Position numbers and translations under genes: made by a program
In this document: positions 28,973-37,619 of the stretch, piece by piece
Layout: each line of letters opens with the position of its first letter
Numbering within the stretch: position 1 is the first letter of the stretch
Notes under the pieces: generated by a model
Told to the model about the DNA's origin: nothing
Seen by the model: the letters and a program-made list of their open reading frames with translations, nothing else
Database searches by the model: none
Assembly: GCF_001542915.1 (NCBI RefSeq)
Contig: NZ_LNNH01000059.1
Span: 62,001 to 126,000 of the forward strand
Reading direction: 5' to 3'
DNA from: Peribacillus simplex
GTDB lineage: Bacteria; Bacillota; Bacilli; Bacillales; DSM-1321
DNA: 64,000 nucleotides

Positions 28973-30286
28973 ATGAATTCAGCCATTAATGCCTTTCTCC
29001 CGTCTGTATCGGCAGGTCAAAAGGTTACGTCAAAGCAAAACCAACCAATCCATTCCGGTTTTGGCTCAGTCCTTCAATCTGTTGCGGGGGCAGAAGCATC
29101 CCCTCCATCTGAAAGCCTTGACGTTCTTGAGGGAAGATTGTCCGCATTAGGGGAATTGCTTGATTTTTTGAAAAGCGGCACGTTGATGGACGGTGAGGAA
29201 GAGGCAGTTGTTGAAGGGGGTGCAGCTAATACCCAAGAAGATATCAGCAACCAACTTTTGCGGGTTCTAAAAAAAATAACTGGAAACGATGAAGATAGCC
29301 TTTCTGAATTCCTTTCCAGCATAGAAGAGCTGGATTTAGAGCAAGAACAAGATGATTTGGACCTGAAATCTCAAAGCCTGGTATCGGGCAATGTCATGGA
29401 ACTATATACCCTCCTAAAAAAAGTCTCGGTGTTTAGTGAAGAAGAATGGCATAAGCTGCCAATCCCTGGTGGGGCGAATTTGTTGAAATTGGTAAAAATC
29501 CAAAATTTGCTATCAGAGAATAAAGAGATGACGCAAGATGAAGCGGTCATCCAGAAGCAACTGAAAAACCTGCTTGAAGGGATGACCGGCAAGCTGGAAA
29601 AATGGCTATCCCATCAGCAAAAAGCAAATCCTGAACCTGATCAAACCAATATTTTGGGTACGGCACGAACTAACCAAAATGAAATCCTGAAAAGCGCATT
29701 CTTGACATTCTCAACAAGCGAGAAGGGAAGCAAGGAAACTAAAAGCGGCAGCGGTTTAGCTGTGAAAACCGTGGATGGGGGCCTCTTTCAAGGCACAGGC
29801 ATACCTTTGACCATGACGAAGCTGGAACAATTCGTACTGACCGTTTCCAAAGGGGAGCAAACAGTCAGCCAAGAAGAATTCGTTAAGCAATTCGAAAATA
29901 TTTTGGGCAAGGCAAATTTCAATGCGCATAACGGTGTAAATAAGCTGTTGATCCGGTTGAATCCGGAACATCTAGGAACCTTGAGAATCGAATTGATCCA
30001 AAAGGACGGGCTGATGTCAGCAAGGATATTGGCCACTACTGCACAGGCAAAGGATATGCTCGAGAAGCAGATTCATGGATTGAAGCAAGCCTTTAGCGGG
30101 CAAAGCATTCAAATCGAAAAAATTGAAATTTCCCAGGCCTTCACCGCTTTCGGTTCCGAGAAATTCTTACAGAAGGATGCGGATGAACGGCACGAGCGAC
30201 AGCAGCGTAAGGAAGAAAGCAACGATGAGGGAGAAGGCGAATTTACAGGCTCCCTTGCTGAAGCTCTGCTAAATATGGAAGTGTAG
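28973..30286 (+). CDS. fliK: Flagellar hook-length control protein FliK
   Basis: FliK measures hook length and triggers the FlhB specificity switch. The N-terminal two thirds are low-complexity and helical. The C-terminal domain (about residues 310-400) has the family motif KLLIRLNPEHLGTLRIELI followed by TTAQAKDMLEKQIHGLKQAF. Length is 437 aa. The acidic tail after this domain is variable. Compare YlqG at 7408-9330, which looks like a distant relative. Confidence 0.92.
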   Translation: MNSAINAFLPSVSAGQKVTSKQNQPIHSGFGSVLQSVAGAEASPPSESLDVLEGRLSALGELLDFLKSGTLMDGEEEAVVEGGAANTQEDISNQLLRVLKKITGNDEDSLSEFLSSIEELDLEQEQDDLDLKSQSLVSGNVMELYTLLKKVSVFSEEEWHKLPIPGGANLLKLVKIQNLLSENKEMTQDEAVIQKQLKNLLEGMTGKLEKWLSHQQKANPEPDQTNILGTARTNQNEILKSAFLTFSTSEKGSKETKSGSGLAVKTVDGGLFQGTGIPLTMTKLEQFVLTVSKGEQTVSQEEFVKQFENILGKANFNAHNGVNKLLIRLNPEHLGTLRIELIQKDGLMSARILATTAQAKDMLEKQIHGLKQAFSGQSIQIEKIEISQAFTAFGSEKFLQKDADERHERQQRKEESNDEGEGEFTGSLAEALLNMEV

Positions 30287-30296
30287 AGGTGAAAAA

Positions 30297-30932
30297 ATGA
30301 CGACCATCGATACATCACTTTTATTATCGAATAATCAACAGGACAAAAGAAACACGGGCGATGCATTAGGAAAAGATGACTTTTTGAAATTGCTGCTCAC
30401 CCAGCTGCAAAACCAAGATCCTTCAAGTCCAATGGACAATACCGAATTCATTGCCCAAATGGCGACATTTTCATCACTCGAACAGATGATGAATCTGGGG
30501 ACGAAAATGGATGAAATCATCGGGATCAATCAACAAAATAGTTTAATGAATTATAACTCCTTTGTCGGGAAAGAAGTCACGTGGCATAAATTGGATGAGG
30601 GCGATGATAACCTTGCGATAGAAGAAGGAAAAGGAATCGTGAAATCCATTCAATATAAGGGCGAGAATGTGTATTTCCTTTTAGAAGATGGCACAAAACT
30701 TACACCGGCCAATATTTCCGCTATGGAACAAACAAGTACGACTTCGATTGGCCTAACTGCAGCAAGCGAGTTAATCGGGAAACGGGTAAGCTGGAAGGAT
30801 GAAAAAAATGGAGATTCGTCAGCAATCGTTGTCTCTGTGTCCATGAATAAAGGCAAGCTGCAAATAGAAGTGGATGATGAAAGCAAAACCAAGCTGTCCT
30901 ATGAGCAACTGACGGAAATTGCCAAACCATAA
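30297..30932 (+). CDS. flgD: Flagellar hook capping protein FlgD
   Basis: FlgD is the scaffold that promotes assembly of hook subunits. The N-terminal signature GKDDFLKLLLTQLQNQDPSSP and the following TEFIAQMATFSSLEQM are clear. The C-terminal half forms a beta-rich domain. Length is 211 aa. The start (ATG 30297) follows agaggtg and lies 10 bases after fliK. Confidence 0.95.
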   Translation: MTTIDTSLLLSNNQQDKRNTGDALGKDDFLKLLLTQLQNQDPSSPMDNTEFIAQMATFSSLEQMMNLGTKMDEIIGINQQNSLMNYNSFVGKEVTWHKLDEGDDNLAIEEGKGIVKSIQYKGENVYFLLEDGTKLTPANISAMEQTSTTSIGLTAASELIGKRVSWKDEKNGDSSAIVVSVSMNKGKLQIEVDDESKTKLSYEQLTEIAKP

Positions 30933-30944
30933 AGGGGCGGGAAA

Positions 30945-31328
30945 ATGAATAAACTTGGTTTCCAAGCAAATCCCGCTCAGATGTTGTCACAGCCAAAGTT
31001 ACCTTTGCGCCAAAGGCAGATCATCCCTCAAGGATTTCAGCACCATTTTCAAGCCGCCGTGTCCCCTATTGAAAAATTGACCATCAGTAAACATGCGCAA
31101 ATGAGGATGAATGAAAGAAATATCCAAATAGCGCCGCAAATGTGAGGGGAAATAGAAGTAAAAGCAGATGGGGCCAAAAAGAAGGGTGTGACCGAATCTC
31201 TTGTCATTACGGATAATGCTGCGCCCATAATAAGTACGAAAAATAACAAAGTCATTACGGTCATGGATAGGGATGAAGCATCATCGTAAATTTTCACGAA
31301 CATTAAGGGAACCATCATTTTGGATTGA
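30945..31328 (+). pseudogene. Broken flagellar operon protein gene (TIGR02530-type)
   Basis: A gene of the 'flagellar operon protein' family lies here between flgD and flgE, but it carries two in-frame stops. The first part (30945-31145) encodes an intact start ending SKHAQMRMNERNIQIAPQM, then TGA at 31143. Continuing in the same frame without any indel gives KKKGVTESLVITDNAAPI, TKNNKVITVMDRDEASS, then TAA at 31287, then IFTNIKGTIILD and TGA at 31326. These are family-typical motifs on both sides of each stop. Each stop is one transition from a sense codon (TGG or CAA). The rest of the operon is open, so the loss looks recent or tolerated; B. subtilis has no gene here. Confidence 0.85.
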
Positions 31329-31411
31329 TGGAATAGTAGGCTGGACCTAATATAGGAAGTCTCGACTGTGGAATGACGGAAGCGGTCGCAAAAAGAAAGG
31401 GGAGCTTTAAT

Positions 31412-32677
31412 ATGCTTCGTTCAATGTATTCGGGAATAAGCGGATTAAAAAACTTACAAACAAAATTGGATGTTATCGGCAATAACGTCGCCAATGTCAA
31501 TACTTACGGTTTCAAAAAAAGCCGTGTGACATTCAGCGATGCGATGAACCAAACGATATCGGGTGCAAGCGCAGCTACAGCCAATAAGGGTGGGACTAAC
31601 TCGAAACAAATCGGATTGGGCTCCACGATTGCTACGATTGATACCATCCATACTCAATCAAGCTTACAAACGACCGGACGGGATCTTGACTTGGGGATAT
31701 CTGGCGATGGCTATTTTGTAGTCAAGCAAGGCGATGCACTTTCCTATACGCGGGCAGGAAACTTTTATTTGGATGATAACGGTACCCTAGTAAATGCGAA
31801 TGGTTTGAAAGTACAAGCTTACAAGGTCGATGAAAACGGGAAACGGTCGAAAACCATCGGCGATGTCGCCGTTAACGTCAATGCCATCTTACCTGCAGTA
31901 ACCACGACGAAAATATCGGTAAGTGAAAATCTTGCTGCTGATGCCATTGATGGTTCCGTATTCAGCCAGCAAATAAAAGTGGTGGATGGAAAGGGTAAGG
32001 AACAGACGGCCACGATTTATTTCCAAAAGACGAGTGATAATAAATGGAACGTTTTTGATGAAGAGCCTGCTGCACTTGGAGATACTTCAGCTACAAAACC
32101 AAAACCGTTCACTTCGTTGAATTTCGACGCGAATGGTCAGCTCGTGGCCGCTGACAAAAATCAGCCAAATAAAACGATTAACATAACAAGCGGCAAAGAG
32201 GATGACACGAATACAGCGGCTGATGAAAGCGTCCAAAGGGCTCAATTGGATTTTGATTTCTCAAAGCTCACTCAAGTCAAAGGCTCTACAACTGCATTAG
32301 TCAACCCGAATGGCAATAAAGAAGGAAAACTGGAAAGCTTCAATATTGGTTCGGCAGGGGAAGTGAATGGCGTTTATTCCAACGGTCTGATCACTACTTT
32401 AGGTCAGTTGGCAGTTGCCAAGTTTTCCAATTCATCAGGCTTGACGAAAACGGGGGGCAATACTTTCCAGGAATCGATCAACTCAGGTACGGCAAACATC
32501 AATATCCCTGGTGAGGGGCGCGGTGTGATCGCTTCAGGTTCATTGGAAATGTCCAATGTCGATCTGTCAGAAGAGTTCACGGAAATGATTGTTGCCCAAC
32601 GGGGTTTTCAATCGAATTCCAGGATCATCACGACTTCGGATGAGATATTACAAGAATTGGTTAATTTAAAAAGATAG
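31412..32677 (+). CDS. flgE: Flagellar hook protein FlgE
   Basis: FlgE polymerises to form the hook. The N-terminus MLRSMYSGISGLKNLQTKLD with NNVANVNTYGFKKSRV and the C-terminal helix (ANINIPGEGRGVIASGSLEM, MIVAQRGFQSNSRIITTSDE) are complete. At 421 aa it is much longer than the 264-aa B. subtilis protein; the extra part is in the variable surface domain (about residues 150-310). I start at ATG 31412, after aggggagc; the open frame upstream overlaps the spacer after the broken gene. Confidence 0.95.
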   Translation: MLRSMYSGISGLKNLQTKLDVIGNNVANVNTYGFKKSRVTFSDAMNQTISGASAATANKGGTNSKQIGLGSTIATIDTIHTQSSLQTTGRDLDLGISGDGYFVVKQGDALSYTRAGNFYLDDNGTLVNANGLKVQAYKVDENGKRSKTIGDVAVNVNAILPAVTTTKISVSENLAADAIDGSVFSQQIKVVDGKGKEQTATIYFQKTSDNKWNVFDEEPAALGDTSATKPKPFTSLNFDANGQLVAADKNQPNKTINITSGKEDDTNTAADESVQRAQLDFDFSKLTQVKGSTTALVNPNGNKEGKLESFNIGSAGEVNGVYSNGLITTLGQLAVAKFSNSSGLTKTGGNTFQESINSGTANINIPGEGRGVIASGSLEMSNVDLSEEFTEMIVAQRGFQSNSRIITTSDEILQELVNLKR

Positions 32678-32689
32678 GTTAAAGGAGGG

Positions 32690-32719
32690 AGGAGCCCGGT
32701 GCTTTTTGCTCTGGCTCCT
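32690..32719 (+). promoter_or_regulatory. Hairpin between ribosome site and swrD start
   Basis: aggagcc (32690-32696) and ggctcct (32713-32719) pair perfectly over a 16-base loop. A strong ribosome site (aaaggaggg, 32681-32689) lies directly before it, and the homologous swrD start lies directly after it. If folded, the hairpin would bring the two to near-normal spacing. Confidence 0.5.
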
Positions 32720-32942
32720 AAATATCATTATCAAAGTGACAAGACTCAATGGAAAATGCTTTCACGTCAATGCGTTGTACATAGACACAATCGAATCATT
32801 GCCTGATACGACCATCTCTTTTACAAATGGCAAAAAGATCGTGGTACTTGAAAAGGAAGAGGAAATGGTCGAAGCTATTATTCAATTTTATCGTACCGTG
32901 AATATTCTTGGATTCAGGAAGGGTGTGGAGGAAGGAACATGA
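32706..32942 (+). CDS. swrD: FlbD/SwrD family protein, start uncertain
   Basis: This small protein matches SwrD (YlzI)/FlbD by its KVTRLNGKCFHVNALYID and PDTTISFTNGKKIVV motifs; SwrD raises flagellar power in B. subtilis. The start is unclear. Homologues begin M-I-x-V-T-R-L-N-G, which here corresponds to ATT at 32727 (71 aa) or ATC at 32724; no ATG exists there. TTG 32706 (78 aa, used as the outer limit) lies inside a hairpin loop, and GTG 32736 has no ribosome site. The stop overlaps fliL (ATGA). Confidence 0.82.
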   Translation: MLWLLNIIIKVTRLNGKCFHVNALYIDTIESLPDTTISFTNGKKIVVLEKEEEMVEAIIQFYRTVNILGFRKGVEEGT

Positions 32943-33367
32943 AAAAAAAATTAATGACCATAATATTGATCATACTTGTGGCCATCACGCTGGTTGGTGT
33001 CATAGCGGTAGTGGTTGTGACAAAGTTATCTGAGCCCACATCTGCCGAAGCTAAACCGAGCATCGACGAAATCGTCAAATCATCTGTTGAAATTCCCGAA
33101 ATAACAACGAACCTTGACGGAAATGATTATATCAAAATCTCATTTATGGTCCAAACCGAAAATAAAAAGGCAAAAGAAGAATTGGAAAAAAGAAATTTCC
33201 AGATGAAAAATATCATCATTACTGAACTGTCCGAAATGAAAGCGGAAGAGTTAACCGGTAAAAAAGGTAAAGAAAAATTACAAAATGTATTAAAGGATAG
33301 AATGAATGAATTAATGGAAGAAGGAAAAGTTGAAAAGGTTTATATAACCTCCTCGATTCTTCAATAA
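32939..33367 (+). CDS. fliL: Flagellar basal-body protein FliL
   Basis: FliL surrounds or supports the stator at the basal body. One N-terminal membrane segment (about residues 5-29) is followed by a periplasmic-type domain of about 110 residues (TTNLDGNDYIKISFMVQTEN) and a conserved end VEKVYITSSILQ. Length is 142 aa. The ATG overlaps the swrD stop. Confidence 0.94.
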   Translation: MKKKLMTIILIILVAITLVGVIAVVVVTKLSEPTSAEAKPSIDEIVKSSVEIPEITTNLDGNDYIKISFMVQTENKKAKEELEKRNFQMKNIIITELSEMKAEELTGKKGKEKLQNVLKDRMNELMEEGKVEKVYITSSILQ

Positions 33368-33419
33368 GAACAACCTTGCTTCATTAAATAAGAAGGGGAA
33401 GCTTTGGAGGTGAATGTTA

Positions 33420-34418
33420 ATGTCCGGGGAAATATTATCACAAAACGAAATCGATGCTTTGCTATCGGCCATTTCAACGGGTGAAATGGATGCAGATGAT
33501 TTAAAGAAAGAAGAACTGGAAAAAAGAGTGAAAGTGTATGACTTCAAAAGGGCACTCCGTTTTTCAAAGGATCAAATCAGGAGTCTGACCAGGATACATG
33601 AGAACTTTGCAAGGTTGCTGACCACTTACTTTTCAGCCCAGCTAAGGACGTATGTACAAATATCCGTTGCTTCTGCAGACCAAATCCCGTATGAAGAGTT
33701 TATCCGTTCCATCCCTAAAATGACGATCCTGAATGTGTTTGAGGTGCCACCTCTGGATGGCCGGATCATTCTTGAGGTCAACCCGAATATCGCCTATTCG
33801 ATGATGGATCGAGTGTTGGGGGGACGGGGCATAAGCGTGAACAAAGTGGACAGTTTAACGGAAATAGAAACGAAAATCATGTCCAATTTATTCGAGAAGG
33901 CTTTTGAGAATTTGCAGGAGGCTTGGGGGACGATTGTTGAAATCGAGCCGGTGATGACCGAGTTCGAGGTGAACCCGCAATTCCTTCAATTAGTCTCGCC
34001 CAATGATACGGTAGTGGTCATTTCCTTGAATACACAAATTGGTGAAACGAGCGGGATGATCAACGTGTGCATTCCACATGTGGTTTTGGAGCCGATCATA
34101 CCAAAGCTATCAGCACATTATTGGATGGAAACTGCCCAGAAGGAGAGAATTCCTGAGGAAATCATGATTTTAGAAAAACGGATCAGGAATGCTGACCTTC
34201 CGATTGTGTCCGAGCTCGGTTCTACCGATATCACCATCCAGGATTTTTTGTTACTGGATGTTGGTGATGTGATTGACTTAAATAAGGCGATCGAGGAACC
34301 TTTGATGATTAAGGTTGGAGGAATCCCTAAATATAGGGGGCAGCCAGGAAAAGTAGGCAAAAAGCACGCCATCCAGATTCTTGATATTTTGAAAGGGGGA
34401 GACGAAGATGATAAGTGA
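33420..34418 (+). CDS. fliM: Motor switch protein FliM
   Basis: FliM is a C-ring protein that binds phosphorylated CheY. The N-terminal CheY-binding peptide reads LSQNEIDALLSAI. The middle domain is CheC-like, and the C-terminal SpoA domain forms the ring with FliY. Length is 332 aa from ATG 33420, which is nine bases after ggagg; ATG 33414 is too near. The end overlaps fliY by 11 bases. Confidence 0.96.
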   Translation: MSGEILSQNEIDALLSAISTGEMDADDLKKEELEKRVKVYDFKRALRFSKDQIRSLTRIHENFARLLTTYFSAQLRTYVQISVASADQIPYEEFIRSIPKMTILNVFEVPPLDGRIILEVNPNIAYSMMDRVLGGRGISVNKVDSLTEIETKIMSNLFEKAFENLQEAWGTIVEIEPVMTEFEVNPQFLQLVSPNDTVVVISLNTQIGETSGMINVCIPHVVLEPIIPKLSAHYWMETAQKERIPEEIMILEKRIRNADLPIVSELGSTDITIQDFLLLDVGDVIDLNKAIEEPLMIKVGGIPKYRGQPGKVGKKHAIQILDILKGGDEDDK

Positions 34419-35619
34419 TGAAATGCTCTCGCAAGACGAGATAGATGCCCTTTTAAAAGGTACAAGTGACATAGAAGATGAGGTGAGCCCTCTTGCGATT
34501 GACGAGTATTTATCGATGATGGAACTGGACGCTCTCGGTGAAATTGGTAATATTTCTTTCGGAAGCTCGGCCACGGCCTTATCCACATTATTGAACCAGA
34601 AAGTGGACATCACGACACCGACGGTAACCTTGATTGAGAGGGGCCAGATCGCTAGCGAATTTCCGCATCCATATGTAGCGATACAGGTGCAATATACGGA
34701 AGGGTTTTCAGGCATCAATATGCTCGTCATCAAACAAAGCGATGCGGCCATCATTGCCGATTTAATGCTTGGCGGCGATGGGCTGAATCCCTCAGATATG
34801 CTGGGGGAAATCCAGTTGAGTGCCGTTCAGGAAGCGATGAACCAAATGATGGGCTCGGCCGCGACATCCATGTCGACCATTTTCAGTAAAAAGGTCGATA
34901 TTTCCCCGCCAAGCATAGACCTGCTTAACTTTTTGAATGGTGAAGGGGAAAACGCGATACCAAATGAAGATTTATTTGCAAAAATCTCATTCCGTCTTCG
35001 GGTCGGTACGTTAATCGATTCCAGCATCATGCAGCTGCTGCCTTTGGAATTCGCCAAAGGGTTAGTCTCTGAACTATTGAATGGAACAAACGAAGAGGCC
35101 GATATGAAGTTGGAAAAACCAGTGAGCCAGCCAACACACAGCCCCTCACCTGAGCCTGAACGTGTCCAGAGTACGGGATTGAAACCATCACCGGCAAATG
35201 ACGCTTATGGGCAAGGCGGCTATCAAACGCATCCGGCAAGTCAAAGCCCGAATGTGCCGCAGCACTTTGGAGCCCCATCGGCCCCATCAGGCCCACCGGT
35301 GAATGTGCAGCCTGCGAGCTTCACTAGTTTTCAGCCCCATCAGCTTCAAGAGTCTGAATCGAAAAATCTAAGCATGCTGATGGATATTCCGCTGCAAGTA
35401 ACGGTGGAGCTGGGGAGAACGAAGCGTTCTGTCAAGGATATTTTGGAGCTTTCCTCCGGTTCGATCATCGAATTGGATAAATTGGCAGGAGAGCCAGTCG
35501 ATATCCTGGTTAACAGCCGTTTAATAGCAAAAGGTGAAGTGGTAGTGATCGATGAAAACTTTGGGGTCCGGGTTACGGATATCATGAGCCAAAGTGAACG
35601 ATTAAATAAAATCAGATAA
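34408..35619 (+). CDS. fliY: Motor switch phosphatase FliY
   Basis: FliY is the Bacillus counterpart of FliN fused to a CheC-type phosphatase. In order: a CheY-binding peptide (MLSQDEIDALLKGT), a CheC-like domain with two phosphatase segments (ELDALGEIGNISFGSSATAL and VQEAMNQMMGSAATSMS), a Pro/Ser/Gln-rich linker (about residues 230-315), and a C-terminal SpoA/FliN domain. Length is 403 aa. It removes phosphate from CheY at the motor. Confidence 0.96.
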   Translation: MISDEMLSQDEIDALLKGTSDIEDEVSPLAIDEYLSMMELDALGEIGNISFGSSATALSTLLNQKVDITTPTVTLIERGQIASEFPHPYVAIQVQYTEGFSGINMLVIKQSDAAIIADLMLGGDGLNPSDMLGEIQLSAVQEAMNQMMGSAATSMSTIFSKKVDISPPSIDLLNFLNGEGENAIPNEDLFAKISFRLRVGTLIDSSIMQLLPLEFAKGLVSELLNGTNEEADMKLEKPVSQPTHSPSPEPERVQSTGLKPSPANDAYGQGGYQTHPASQSPNVPQHFGAPSAPSGPPVNVQPASFTSFQPHQLQESESKNLSMLMDIPLQVTVELGRTKRSVKDILELSSGSIIELDKLAGEPVDILVNSRLIAKGEVVVIDENFGVRVTDIMSQSERLNKIR

Positions 35620-35637
35620 ATTTGGGGGAAGAAAAAA

Positions 35638-36000
35638 ATGGCGAATAGAATTTTAATAGTGGACGATGCAGCATTTATGAGAATGATGATTAAGGATATC
35701 TTGTCTAAAAATGGATTTGAGATCGTCGGCGAAGCAGCAGACGGTGCACAAGCGGTGGACAAATATAAAGAAACACATCCCGATCTTGTAACGATGGATA
35801 TCACGATGCCAGAGATGGATGGAATCACAGCATTAAAGGAAATTAAAAAGATCAATCCTCAAGCTAAGGTCATTATGTGTTCAGCAATGGGGCAACAAGC
35901 GATGGTCATCGATGCGATCCAAGCTGGGGCGAAAGACTTTATCGTGAAGCCTTTCCAAGCAGACCGGGTGTTGGAAGCCATAAATAAAGCATTAAGTTAA
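35638..36000 (+). CDS. cheY: Chemotaxis response regulator CheY
   Basis: CheY is a single receiver domain of 120 aa that, when phosphorylated by CheA, binds FliM/FliY. The acid pocket Asp9-Asp10, phosphorylation site Asp54 (VTMDITMPEMDG) and Lys104 (FIVKPF) are all present. In Bacillus CheY-P promotes counterclockwise rotation. The gene lies between fliY and fliO, as in B. subtilis. Confidence 0.97.
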   Translation: MANRILIVDDAAFMRMMIKDILSKNGFEIVGEAADGAQAVDKYKETHPDLVTMDITMPEMDGITALKEIKKINPQAKVIMCSAMGQQAMVIDAIQAGAKDFIVKPFQADRVLEAINKALS

Positions 36001-36015
36001 GAGGGTGTCTTCATA

Positions 36016-36672
36016 TTGTCTTTTATTAAAAAATGGCTACAGGTCTCATTGATGATAGCAATATTCTTCACTGGGGCCTTGCAGGCTCATGCGGAAAATC
36101 TTGATGAAACGGTGAAGGATGTCTATCGACAGCCGAATGCTAACGTGGATAAAGCTGACTCCAAAGACTTACAATCTAACAATCAAGCTTCTAGTCCCGA
36201 TAAAGTCGGGATAACCGTTTGGGAATTTCTCAGGATGATATTTGCAACCATCTTTGTGGTAGGTCTTCTTTATATATTATTAAAATTCATCAATAAAAAA
36301 AATAAATCATACCAAAAGGCAAATTCAGTCGAAAATATAGGCGGTACCAGCCTTGGTGCAAATCGTTCCGTTCAGCTTGTTAAAGTGGGGGGCCGAATAT
36401 TGGTGATCGGGGTGGGCGAAAATATCCAACTCCTTAAAGAAATCGATGATCCTTCGGAATGCGAACAGCTTTTGCAAGACCATAACGATAAGATCGATCA
36501 AATGTTGCAGCCCGGTGCCATGGCAATGAAGCTGAAAAATAAGTGGTTGAAGAAAAATGAATCAAAATCGGCCGGTTTCTCAACCGAATTCAAAAATCAG
36601 CTCGATCAAATGTCCGCCAGCAGGAAGAAGCTGTTAAAGGAGCTTGATAGGAAAGGGAGAGACGATGAATGA
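36016..36672 (+). CDS. fliO: Flagellar export protein FliO (FliZ)
   Basis: This protein helps assemble the FliP export pore. It starts at TTG 36016 after gagggtg and has an N-terminal signal sequence (ends ALQAHA near residue 27) and a membrane segment (about residues 70-90, FLRMIFATIFVVGLLYILLK). The cytoplasmic tail has the FliO domain (GGTSLGANRSVQLVKVGGR). In B. subtilis this gene is named fliZ. Length is 218 aa. Confidence 0.92.
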   Translation: MSFIKKWLQVSLMIAIFFTGALQAHAENLDETVKDVYRQPNANVDKADSKDLQSNNQASSPDKVGITVWEFLRMIFATIFVVGLLYILLKFINKKNKSYQKANSVENIGGTSLGANRSVQLVKVGGRILVIGVGENIQLLKEIDDPSECEQLLQDHNDKIDQMLQPGAMAMKLKNKWLKKNESKSAGFSTEFKNQLDQMSASRKKLLKELDRKGRDDE

Positions 36673-37334
36673 ATGAGTTCATGGAGTTTTTCAAAACTAG
36701 CGATCCCGCCAATGTCTCCACTTCCGTCAAGCTTGTCCTGCTCATGACCGTTTTAACGCTGGCTCCCAGCATTTTGATCCTGATGACGTGTTTCACAAGA
36801 ATAATAATAGTACTGAGCTTTGTGAGAACATCATTAGGTACACAGCAGATGCCTCCGAATCAGGTGCTGGTCGGACTGGCTCTTTTCATGACATTTTTCA
36901 TCATGGCACCGACATTTCAGGAAGTGAATGAGAAAGCACTGACTCCATTATTTAATGAACAAATAGATTTGGAAGAAGCATATGTGGAGGCCTCGATACC
37001 TTTTAAGGAATTCATGAGCGCCCATACAAGGCAGAAGGATCTGGCGTTGTTTTTGGACTATGCTAAGGTGGAAAAGCCTGAAACGATACAGGATATTCCT
37101 TTGACTGCGTTTGTACCGGCGTTTGCAATCAGTGAAATCAAAACGGCCTTTCAAATTGGCTTTATGATATTCATTCCATTTTTGGTTATCGATATGGTCG
37201 TAGCTAGCGTCCTGATGTCAATGGGGATGATGATGCTGCCGCCGGTCATGATTTCCCTGCCCTTTAAAATCCTTCTTTTCATTCTTGTCGATGGATGGTA
37301 TTTGGTCGTGAAGTCTTTATTACAGAGTTTTTAA
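36669..37334 (+). CDS. fliP: Flagellar export pore protein FliP
   Basis: FliP forms the main ring of the type III export pore with FliQ and FliR. Family motifs are FTRIIIVLSFVRTSLGTQQM, MPPNQVLVGLALFMTFFIM, and PFLVIDMVVASVLMSMGMMM. It has about four membrane segments and no removable signal peptide. Length is 221 aa. The ATG overlaps the fliO stop (ATGAATGA region). Confidence 0.97.
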   Translation: MNEFMEFFKTSDPANVSTSVKLVLLMTVLTLAPSILILMTCFTRIIIVLSFVRTSLGTQQMPPNQVLVGLALFMTFFIMAPTFQEVNEKALTPLFNEQIDLEEAYVEASIPFKEFMSAHTRQKDLALFLDYAKVEKPETIQDIPLTAFVPAFAISEIKTAFQIGFMIFIPFLVIDMVVASVLMSMGMMMLPPVMISLPFKILLFILVDGWYLVVKSLLQSF

Positions 37335-37346
37335 GCGGGTGAAAAA

Positions 37347-37616
37347 ATGAATGCAGAGTTTGTTATTGATATAGCAGAAAAAGGAATATATATGGTATTG
37401 ATCATTGCTGGCCCATTGATGGTGATAGCTCTGGTTGTAGGGCTTTTAGTAAGCATTTTTCAGGCGACTACACAGATTCAGGAACAGACCTTGGCATTCG
37501 TTCCGAAAATCGTGGCCGTTTTGTTGGGACTCATACTTCTGGCTCCGTGGATGCTAAGCCATTTATTATCATACGCAAATGAAATTTTCGGTAACCTGAA
37601 TCGATTTGTAGGGTAG
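37347..37616 (+). CDS. fliQ: Flagellar export pore protein FliQ
   Basis: FliQ (89 aa) is a two-helix hairpin subunit of the export pore. Both membrane helices are visible (about residues 15-40 and 50-75), with the family segment GLLVSIFQATTQIQEQTLAF between them. The gene lies 12 bases after fliP and three bases before fliR. Confidence 0.96.
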   Translation: MNAEFVIDIAEKGIYMVLIIAGPLMVIALVVGLLVSIFQATTQIQEQTLAFVPKIVAVLLGLILLAPWMLSHLLSYANEIFGNLNRFVG

Positions 37617-37619
37617 GGC

